64,000 bases of DNA from assembly GCF_002549795.1 (NCBI RefSeq), contig NZ_CP021435.1:3596001-3660000 (forward strand). The letters run 5' to 3'. Source of the DNA: Halomonas beimenensis (lineage in GTDB: Bacteria; Pseudomonadota; Gammaproteobacteria; Pseudomonadales; Halomonadaceae). The notes under the pieces were generated by a model that worked only from the letters and a program-made list of their open reading frames with translations, searched no databases and had not been told where the DNA came from. Position 1 is the first letter of the stretch. Every line of letters begins with the position of its first letter. Below are positions 47,220 to 64,000 of this stretch, in pieces. The position numbers were made by a program, and so were the translations under genes.

Positions 47220-47858
47220 TCAGCCTGCTTTGACGGCGCTGCGCACGATGACATCACTGCCGGTGGCGCCGGGCACGGCACCCTTGATCAGCAGCAGGTT
47301 ACGCTCGGCGTCGACGCGGACGACTTCCAGGCTCTGGACGGTGCAGCGGGCGTTGCCCAGCTGGCCGGCCATCTTCTTGCCCTTGAACACGCGACCCGGG
47401 GTCTGGCACATGCCGATGGAACCGGGGGCACGGTGGGACAGGGAGTTACCGTGGCTGTTGTCCTGGGTGCGGAAGTTCCAGCGCTTCACGGCGCCCTGGA
47501 AGCCCTTACCCTTGGAGGTGCCGGTCACGTCGACCTGCTGACCAGCTTCGAAGAGGGATACGGTGAGTTCGCCGCCCACTTCCGGAGCCTCGACGCCTGC
47601 ATCCAGGCGGAACTCCATCAGCGAACGACCGGCCTCGACACCTGCCTTGGCAAACTGACCTGCCTCGGCCTTGGAGAGGTGCTTGGCCTTGCGGGAGCCG
47701 GTTGTCACCTGAACCGCGGCGTAGCCGTCGCTCTCGACGGTCTTGACGCGAGTCACGCGGTTGGGCTCAACCTCGATCACGGTCACGGGCACGGAGGCGC
47801 CGTCTTCGGTAAAGACGCGGGTCATCCCGGCCTTCTTACCGACCAAACCGATAGTCAT
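47220..47858 (-). CDS. rplC: 50S ribosomal protein L3
   Basis: 212-residue L3 (E. coli 209), an early-assembly protein whose tip approaches the peptidyl-transferase centre. [20 protein letters not shown] and [20 protein letters not shown], including the Gln that is methylated by PrmB in E. coli, are conserved. The ATG at 47858 has an AGGAGA RBS; in-frame upstream sequence is the intergenic spacer. It is separated from rpsJ by an unusually long 157 nt. Confidence 0.98.
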   Translation of the reverse strand: MTIGLVGKKAGMTRVFTEDGASVPVTVIEVEPNRVTRVKTVESDGYAAVQVTTGSRKAKHLSKAEAGQFAKAGVEAGRSLMEFRLDAGVEAPEVGGELTVSLFEAGQQVDVTGTSKGKGFQGAVKRWNFRTQDNSHGNSLSHRAPGSIGMCQTPGRVFKGKKMAGQLGNARCTVQSLEVVRVDAERNLLLIKGAVPGATGSDVIVRSAVKAG

Positions 47859-48015
47859 TACTACGTCTCCTATAGTGTACGGGGCTGTCACCCGCTATGG
47901 CTGCCCTTTCCAGAGCATTCCACTAGCACGTTGTATGACGCCATCCCGGCGTGGCGGCTGCTGGACACCTTCCAGGGAGCGGGTGAACGCTGGGCCGCGA
48001 GTGTCTAGTGTGGTA
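47859..48015 (-). promoter_or_regulatory. Long structured spacer between rpsJ and rplC
   Basis: 157 nt without a supportable gene inside the S10 operon, where E. coli has about 30 nt. TCACCCGCT (47888-47896) is perfectly complementary to AGCGGGTGA (47978-47986), closing a ~99-nt domain. Smaller stems (for example ACGCC/GGCGT) lie inside. It may be a regulatory RNA element acting on rplC or an RNA-processing site. Confidence 0.45.
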
Positions 48016-48327
48016 TCAGTCGAGCTTGATCTGCACGTCCACGCCGGCGGCGAGGTCGAGCTTCATCAGGGCATCAACGGTCTTCTCGGTGGGCTCGACG
48101 ATATCGAGCACCCGCTTGTGCGTACGAATCTCGTACTGGTCACGAGCATCCTTGTTCACGTGCGGCGAGATCAGCACGGTGTAGCGCTCGCGATTGGTCG
48201 GCAGAGGAATCGGACCCCGCACCTGGGCGCCGGTACGCTTGGCGGTATCAACGATCTCCGCGGCGGACTGGTCGATCAGGCGGTGGTCGAAAGCCTTCAA
48301 CCGAATGCGAATCTTCTGGTTCTGCAT
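48016..48327 (-). CDS. rpsJ: 30S ribosomal protein S10 (NusE)
   Basis: 103-residue S10, which also acts as NusE in transcription antitermination and NusG-mediated coupling. [19 protein letters not shown] and [20 protein letters not shown] are diagnostic. The ATG at 48327 gives exactly the E. coli length. It is the first gene of the S10 operon, with a near-consensus promoter 65 nt upstream. Confidence 0.98.
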   Translation of the reverse strand: MQNQKIRIRLKAFDHRLIDQSAAEIVDTAKRTGAQVRGPIPLPTNRERYTVLISPHVNKDARDQYEIRTHKRVLDIVEPTEKTVDALMKLDLAAGVDVQIKLD

Positions 48328-48349
48328 TTGCCCTAAACTCCAATGGATC

Positions 48350-48369
48350 TTGACGGCGCGAGCCGTCAA
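48350..48369 (-). promoter_or_regulatory. Short hairpin in the S10 operon leader
   Basis: TTGACGGC and GCCGTCAA form an 8-bp perfect stem with a 4-nt loop, between the promoter (48392-48420) and rpsJ. The whole leader is only about 60 nt, much shorter than the L4-responsive E. coli leader. Confidence 0.5.
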
Positions 48370-48391
48370 CCCACGCATTCAAAGGATGCGC

Positions 48392-48420
48392 ATTATAGGC
48401 GCGCCGCCGACGAGAGTCAA
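48392..48420 (-). promoter_or_regulatory. S10 operon promoter
   Basis: On the minus strand TTGACT (48415-48420), a 17-bp spacer and perfect TATAAT (48392-48397) lie between the tuf terminator and rpsJ. This is one of the strongest sigma70-type promoters in the window. Confidence 0.88.
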
Positions 48421-48442
48421 ACCCCTCGCGACGGTGCGCAGA

Positions 48443-48468
48443 AAGGGGGCTCCGCGAGGAGCCCCCTT
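48443..48468 (-). terminator. Terminator after tuf (end of str operon)
   Basis: AAGGGGGCTCC and GGAGCCCCCTT form an 11-bp stem with a GCGA loop, 24 nt after the tuf stop; TTTCTG follows on the minus strand. It separates the str and S10 transcription units. Confidence 0.8.
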
Positions 48469-48491
48469 CGATCACTCGAGAAGCGTCAGGC

Positions 48492-49685
<1,194 letters not shown>

Positions 49686-49714
49686 TGCTATGACCTCTTT
49701 ACGTTAGCTAACGG

Positions 49715-51835
<2,121 letters not shown>

Positions 51836-51865
51836 GATGTAACTCCCGTTGGTTGGCGATTCGGA

Positions 51866-52336
51866 TTAGAAGCGGTAGTGAGAGAAGGCCTTGTTGGCCT
51901 CTGCCATGCGATGCACGTCTTCACGCTTCTTGACGGCCGAACCCTTGCCTTCGGCGGCATCCAGCATCTCGCCAGCCAGACGCTGCACCATGGTCTTCTC
52001 ACCGCGACGGCGTGCGGCGTCCACCAGCCAGCGCATGGCCAGCGCCTGGCGGCGGGACGGACGCACCTCGACCGGCACCTGATAGGTCGCGCCGCCGACA
52101 CGGCGGGACTTCACCTCGACCATGGGCTGGATGGTTTCCAGCGCCTTGTCGAAGATCTCCAGCGGCTCTTCCTTGCTACGCTCGGCAACCCTGTCCAGCG
52201 CACCATAGACGATGCGCTCAGCTACGGACTTCTTGCCGCTGATCATCAGGTGGTTCATGAACTTCGCCAGGCGCTCGCTTCCGAACTTGGGATCCGGCAG
52301 GATCTCGCGCTTGGCCGCAACTCTTCTTCTAGGCAT
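51866..52336 (-). CDS. rpsG: 30S ribosomal protein S7
   Basis: 156-residue S7, which nucleates 30S head assembly. In E. coli it represses the str operon by binding the rpsL-rpsG spacer. [20 protein letters not shown] and [20 protein letters not shown] are diagnostic. The rpsL-rpsG spacer is 128 nt here, similar in size to the E. coli S7 target, so the same control is plausible. Confidence 0.98.
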   Translation of the reverse strand: MPRRRVAAKREILPDPKFGSERLAKFMNHLMISGKKSVAERIVYGALDRVAERSKEEPLEIFDKALETIQPMVEVKSRRVGGATYQVPVEVRPSRRQALAMRWLVDAARRRGEKTMVQRLAGEMLDAAEGKGSAVKKREDVHRMAEANKAFSHYRF

Positions 52337-52464
52337 GATAAGCCCTCTTCCGAAGGGTCCTTCAGGTAAACCCGAGACGACCGCAGGGGCGCTCGACCTT
52401 ACTCTTATCAGACCGTATCAATGTCGATGTTCTGTGGTGGCCGTGGCCGATACCGCGCAGAGGC

Positions 52465-52839
52465 TTAGGCCTTCGGACGCTTGGTACCGTACTTGGAACG
52501 GCCCTGCTTACGGTTCTGGACGCCGGAGGTGTCCAGCGCGCCGCGAACGGTGTGGTAACGGACACCCGGAAGGTCCTTCACCCGGCCGCCGCGGATCAGC
52601 ACCACGGAGTGCTCCTGGAGGTTGTGGCCCTCACCGCCGATGTAGGAAGAGACCTCGTAGCCGTTGGTCAGGCGCACACGGCAGACCTTCCGCAGGGCCG
52701 AGTTCGGCTTCTTCGGGGTGGTGGTGTAGACGCGGGTGCAGACGCCGCGCTTCTGCGGGCAGGCCTGCAGCGCCGGCACGTCGCTCTTGGCGGCCTGGCG
52801 CTTGCGCGGCTTGCGCACGAGCTGATTGATCGTTGCCAT
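52465..52839 (-). CDS. rpsL: 30S ribosomal protein S12
   Basis: 124-residue S12 of the decoding centre. Streptomycin-relevant positions are wild type (K43 in [12 protein letters not shown]88 in [11 protein letters not shown]), so the allele should be streptomycin-sensitive; the Asp after K88 is the RimO modification site. It is the first gene of the str operon, with a promoter about 112 nt upstream. Confidence 0.98.
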   Translation of the reverse strand: MATINQLVRKPRKRQAAKSDVPALQACPQKRGVCTRVYTTTPKKPNSALRKVCRVRLTNGYEVSSYIGGEGHNLQEHSVVLIRGGRVKDLPGVRYHTVRGALDTSGVQNRKQGRSKYGTKRPKA

Positions 52840-52950
52840 TTATCGCTCCGAATGGGTTGCCTAAGGCGGAAGCGAGTAGCCGTTCGCTTCCTGTCTTGCG
52901 GTCCTTTCCCAGAGGCGCGGGCGCACCCGCCCCACTGTTAAAGGCTGCGC

Positions 52951-52980
52951 ATTCTACTGGCTGACGCCATCGACCGTCAA
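52951..52980 (-). promoter_or_regulatory. str operon promoter (rpsL)
   Basis: On the minus strand TTGACG (52975-52980), an 18-bp spacer and TAGAAT (52951-52956), each 5 of 6 to consensus, lie directly downstream of the rpoC hairpin and upstream of rpsL. Confidence 0.8.
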
Positions 52981-52982
52981 GC

Positions 52983-53004
52983 GCGGCGCCCCGCAGGGCG
53001 CCGC
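52983..53004 (-). terminator. Hairpin after rpoC
   Basis: GCGGCGCCC and GGGCGCCGC form a 9-bp perfect stem with a 4-nt loop, about 20 nt past the rpoC stop. The U-tract is poor (GCTTGA), and the -35 element of the str promoter starts at once after it, so some read-through into the str operon is likely. Confidence 0.65.
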
Positions 53005-53024
53005 CGCTCGGCCGGGGGACGGCA

Positions 53025-57242
<4,218 letters not shown>

Positions 57243-57328
57243 GGGTCGGCTCCGTTGCGGAGTTGTCATGGGCGGGGGCGCGCTGGCCCCCGCGGACCGT
57301 CATTCTGCGAAGCGCCGTAGCGGCAGCC

Positions 57329-61408
<4,080 letters not shown>

Positions 61409-61567
61409 CTGTATTCCCCAGCTTGTTCACCATGGGTGACCGATGCGTGTCGGCGCCACCCGACGGGCGCGGCTCCGTCAGGCGCTGACGGCAAGCCTCC
61501 AGGGGAAGCTCGCCGTCGGAATTCGGCTAGCGGTGGCCCGGCGGGCGACCGGCTAGTGACAACAGAA

Positions 61568-61601
61568 AAAGGCCGGTAGCGGGTGTCCCGCCACCAGCCG
61601 T
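61568..61601 (-). terminator. Attenuator-like hairpin between rplL and rpoB
   Basis: On the minus strand a 13-bp stem (GGCTGGTGGCGGG with CCCGCTACCGGCC, two G-U pairs, ACA loop) is followed by UUUUUC. It lies in the 231-nt rplL-rpoB gap, where E. coli has a partial terminator that lowers rpoBC relative to ribosomal genes. Confidence 0.75.
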
Positions 61602-61639
61602 GGAAGCTTACGCAGCGCGTGAAGCCGTGGGCACAAGGA

Positions 61640-62017
61640 TTACTTGAGCTCCACGCTCGCGCCGGCTTCTTCCAGCTTCTTCTTGGCTTCTTCGGCATCT
61701 TCCTTGGACATGCCTTCCTTCAGGGTCGCCGGAGCGCCGTCGACGGCACCCTTGGCTTCCTTCAGGCCCAGGCCGGTGATCTCGCGGACGGCCTTGATGA
61801 CGTTGACCTTCTTGTCGCCGGCGCCGGTCAGCACCAGGTCGAACTCGGTCTGCTCCTCGGCGGCGGCGGCTTCGCCACCACCCGGGCCGGCCACGACGGC
61901 GGCGGCGGCGGTCACGCCGAACTTCTCTTCCATCGCCTCGATCAGCTCGGCGACCTCCATGACGGTCATGTCGGCGACGGCGTTGATGATGTCTTCTTTG
62001 GTCAGTGCCATTTTCAC
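61640..62017 (-). CDS. rplL: 50S ribosomal protein L7/L12
   Basis: 125-residue L7/L12, the stalk protein present in several copies that recruits translation GTPases. The N-terminal dimerisation helix region ([21 protein letters not shown]), Ala/Gly-rich hinge and C-terminal EKFGVT... and [21 protein letters not shown] domain are complete. It lies 83 nt after rplJ. Confidence 0.98.
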   Translation of the reverse strand: MKMALTKEDIINAVADMTVMEVAELIEAMEEKFGVTAAAAVVAGPGGGEAAAAEEQTEFDLVLTGAGDKKVNVIKAVREITGLGLKEAKGAVDGAPATLKEGMSKEDAEEAKKKLEEAGASVELK

Positions 62018-62100
62018 GTTCCTAACTTTGCGGGAGCCTCGGCGAGCCGACGACTCGGTGATTCAATGTTCGATTCGCGCGACGGGCGGGAGTTCGCCGA

Positions 62101-62601
62101 TCAGGCGGCCTCTTCCTTCTGGTCACGCAGCGCGGCGAGGGTACGGACCAGCTTGCCGGCGGAAGCCTCCTTCATGACGGACATCAGCTTGGCGATGGCC
62201 TCGTCGTAGGTCGGCAGGCTTGCCAGACGGTCCAGGTCGCTTGCCGGGATGAACTCGCCTTCGTATGCCAGCGCCTTGACTTCGAAGTTCTTCTCGTCCT
62301 TGCCGAACTCCTTGAACAGACGGGCGGCGGCGCCCGGGTGCTCGGTGGAGAAGGCCAGGAGGGTCGGACCCACGAAGCTTTCGTTCAGGCACTCCCACTG
62401 AGTGCCTTCCAGGGCGCGGCGTGCCAGGGTGTTGCGGACAACACGCAGCTGCACGCCATTCTCGCGAGCCTGCTTGCGCAGGTCGGTCATCTTGCTGACC
62501 GAGACGCCACGAGAATCGGCAACGACGACGGAGAGAGCATCCTTGGCCGCTTCACTGACCTCGGCAACAATGGCCTTCTTGCCTTCGAGTGCTAGTGGCA
62601 C
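62101..62601 (-). CDS. rplJ: 50S ribosomal protein L10
   Basis: 166-residue L10, the base of the ribosomal stalk. In E. coli, L10 with L7/L12 represses its own mRNA. The start is taken as the GTG at 62601 ([15 protein letters not shown]) because AAGGAG lies eight bases upstream and the length then matches E. coli (165); an in-frame GTG nine bases earlier would overlap that [22 protein letters not shown] and [20 protein letters not shown] are diagnostic. Confidence 0.97.
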   Translation of the reverse strand: MPLALEGKKAIVAEVSEAAKDALSVVVADSRGVSVSKMTDLRKQARENGVQLRVVRNTLARRALEGTQWECLNESFVGPTLLAFSTEHPGAAARLFKEFGKDEKNFEVKALAYEGEFIPASDLDRLASLPTYDEAIAKLMSVMKEASAGKLVRTLAALRDQKEEAA

Positions 62602-62863
62602 GGTGATCACTCCTTCGTGCCGGAACCTCCCTAGGGGGTTCCGGTGGTTACCATCTCTCCCGGCCGGGCCCGCAGGCGACGTGCCGGGAGTCCTGGGTGA
62701 TGGTGCTCACCAGTGTTCTGGCGGCCACACCATCTGCGCAGGCCTCCCCGAAGGGATGATTAAGCCGCCCGTCGTGACGAGGCGGCACCTGCGGTCTTTG
62801 ACGGTGCCCCGCCCGCTTGGCACGGGGACCGCAAAGTCTTCTTGCCTGATTCGACCACTCGGC
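62602..62863 (-). ncRNA. L10-type leader of rplJL
   Basis: The 262-nt gap between rplA and rplJ has no coding sequence. Its position and high potential for structure match the L10 leader that binds the L10-(L12)4 complex and represses rplJL translation. A clear hairpin (GGAACC ... GGTTCC, within 62618-62640) sits just upstream of the rplJ RBS. Homology is judged by position and size only. Confidence 0.6.
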
Positions 62864-63556
62864 TCAGACCAGAGCGGAATGGTCGATGGTCAGCCCCGGC
62901 CCCATGGTGGTGGACAGGGAGACCTTCTTGAAATACACACCCTTGGAAGTGCTCGGCTTGAGCTTCTTCAGGTCGGCGATCAGCGCCTCCAGGTTGCCGC
63001 GAATGGCGGCGGCGTCGAAGTCGACCTTGCCCAGGGTGGCATGGATGATGCCGTTCTTGTCGGTCCGGAAGCGCACCTGACCGGCCTTGGCGTTCTTGAC
63101 CGCGGTGGCGACGTCCGGGGTGACGGTGCCGACCTTCGGGTTGGGCATCAGGCCACGCGGACCGAGGATCTGGCCCAGCTGACCGACGACGCGCATGGCG
63201 TCCGGCGAGGCGATGACCACGTCGAAGTCGAGCTGACCCTTCTTGACCTGCTCGGCCAGGTCGTCCATGCCGACGATGTCGGCGCCGGCTTCCTTGGCCG
63301 CATCGGCGTTGGCGCCCTGGGTGAAGACGGCGACACGGACGTCCTTGCCGGTACCGTTCGGCATGACGGTGGCGCCGCGCACGACCTGGTCGGATTTGCG
63401 CGGATCGACGCCCAGGTTGATGGCGACGTCCAGGGACTCCTTGAACTTGACGGTGGACAGCTCGGAGAGCAGGGCCACGGCCTCGTCCAGCTCGTAGGCC
63501 TTGCTGGCGTCGACTTTCTCGCGAATCTGCTGCGCGCGCTTGCTGAGCTTAGCCAT
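62864..63556 (-). CDS. rplA: 50S ribosomal protein L1
   Basis: 230-residue L1 of the mobile stalk that guides deacylated tRNA from the E site. In E. coli it represses rplKA by binding the rplK leader. [38 protein letters not shown] and the KVGQ-type C-terminal region are conserved. It starts 2 nt after rplK; the leader with the L1 target would be outside the window. Confidence 0.98.
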   Translation of the reverse strand: MAKLSKRAQQIREKVDASKAYELDEAVALLSELSTVKFKESLDVAINLGVDPRKSDQVVRGATVMPNGTGKDVRVAVFTQGANADAAKEAGADIVGMDDLAEQVKKGQLDFDVVIASPDAMRVVGQLGQILGPRGLMPNPKVGTVTPDVATAVKNAKAGQVRFRTDKNGIIHATLGKVDFDAAAIRGNLEALIADLKKLKPSTSKGVYFKKVSLSTTMGPGLTIDHSALV

Positions 63557-63558
63557 GA

Positions 63559-63990
63559 TCAGAGGCCCTCCACGTTCAGGCCCATGCTGCGGGCACTACC
63601 GGCGATGGTACGCACCGCGGCGTCGAGATCGGCGGCCGTCAGGTCCGGCTCCTTGGTCTTGGCGATCTCTTCGAGCTGCTCACGGGTCACGGTACCGACC
63701 TTGGTCTTGTTCGGCTCACCGGAGCCGGACTTGATGCCAGCGGCCTTCTTCAGCAGGATCGCCGCGGGCGGCGTCTTGGTGACGAAGGTGAAGCTGCGGT
63801 CGGAGTAGACGGTGATGACGACGGGAGTCGGCAGACCCGGTTCGATGTCCTGGGTCTCGGCGTTGAACGCCTTGCAGAACTCCATGATGTTGACGCCGTG
63901 CTGACCCAGCGCGGGGCCCACGGGGGGACTCGGATTGGCTTTACCGGCTGCAACCTGCAGCTTGATGTAAGCCTGGACTTTCTTGGCCAT
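63559..63990 (-). CDS. rplK: 50S ribosomal protein L11
   Basis: 143-residue L11, part of the GTPase-associated centre and required for the stringent response through Rel[33 protein letters not shown] is present in pieces matching E. coli, as is the C-terminal TVREQLEE / [14 protein letters not shown] rRNA-binding part. The RBS GGAG is visible at the right edge; nusG is expected beyond it. Confidence 0.98.
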   Translation of the reverse strand: MAKKVQAYIKLQVAAGKANPSPPVGPALGQHGVNIMEFCKAFNAETQDIEPGLPTPVVITVYSDRSFTFVTKTPPAAILLKKAAGIKSGSGEPNKTKVGTVTREQLEEIAKTKEPDLTAADLDAAVRTIAGSARSMGLNVEGL

Positions 63991-64000
63991 GATTTACTCC

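Overview
The window is a 64 kb piece of a high-GC gammaproteobacterial chromosome. Full-length E. coli-like RapA, FabA/FabB, UvrA, RNA polymerase and ribosomal proteins point to Gammaproteobacteria. The composition, the uvrA/MFS/ssb arrangement and the contiguous rplK-to-rplQ block suggest a Halomonas-like (Halomonadaceae) organism related to Pseudomonas. This assignment is an inference from protein similarity recalled from memory; no 16S gene is present. I see no insertion sequences, phage genes, CRISPR arrays, tRNAs or rRNAs.

Layout. (1) 1-5300, minus strand: phosphonate uptake and C-P lyase operon phnCDEFGHI, with phnI running off the left edge. A 12-bp palindrome precedes phnC and a close copy covers the phnF start codon, so PhnF autoregulation is likely. 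(2) 5424-10327: a universal stress protein with an FNR/Anr-like box, a small membrane protein, an unusual Lgt-like/TlpA fusion, and rapA. (3) 10358-20473: a TIGR01777 epimerase, then a plus-strand block that resembles the light or singlet-oxygen response clusters of other proteobacteria. It holds a renalase-like flavoprotein, a CbiX chelatase, a CarH/LitR-type MerR regulator without cobalamin-binding residues, CPD photolyase, an NTF2-like protein, an SDR, a flavin amine-oxidase-like protein, DUF1365, a CFA-synthase-like methyltransferase and DUF2878. Repeated TGTACA/TATACA boxes occur upstream of the first gene, upstream of merR and, unexpectedly, inside the NTF2-like gene. (4) 20420-34268: a GGDEF/EAL protein, fabAB, a PlsC-like acyltransferase coupled to a degenerate RmlD-like protein, ssb, an MFS transporter, divergent uvrA, and a TRAP transporter (dctPQM). 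(5) 34590-63990, all minus strand: the merged rplKAJL-rpoBC / rpsLG-fusA-tuf / S10 / spc / alpha block, read from rplK (right) to rplQ (left).

The most interesting region is the photolyase cluster. Its MerR protein keeps the CarH/LitR architecture but has replaced the residues that bind adenosylcobalamin. Its CFA-like enzyme has replaced residues that bind bicarbonate in true cyclopropane synthases. Together with the adjoining flavoprotein this suggests a stress-induced lipid-modification pathway (possibly furan or methylated fatty acids) under B12-independent control. RNA-level features worth checking are a 157-nt structured spacer between rpsJ and rplC and a terminator-like attenuator between rplL and rpoB.
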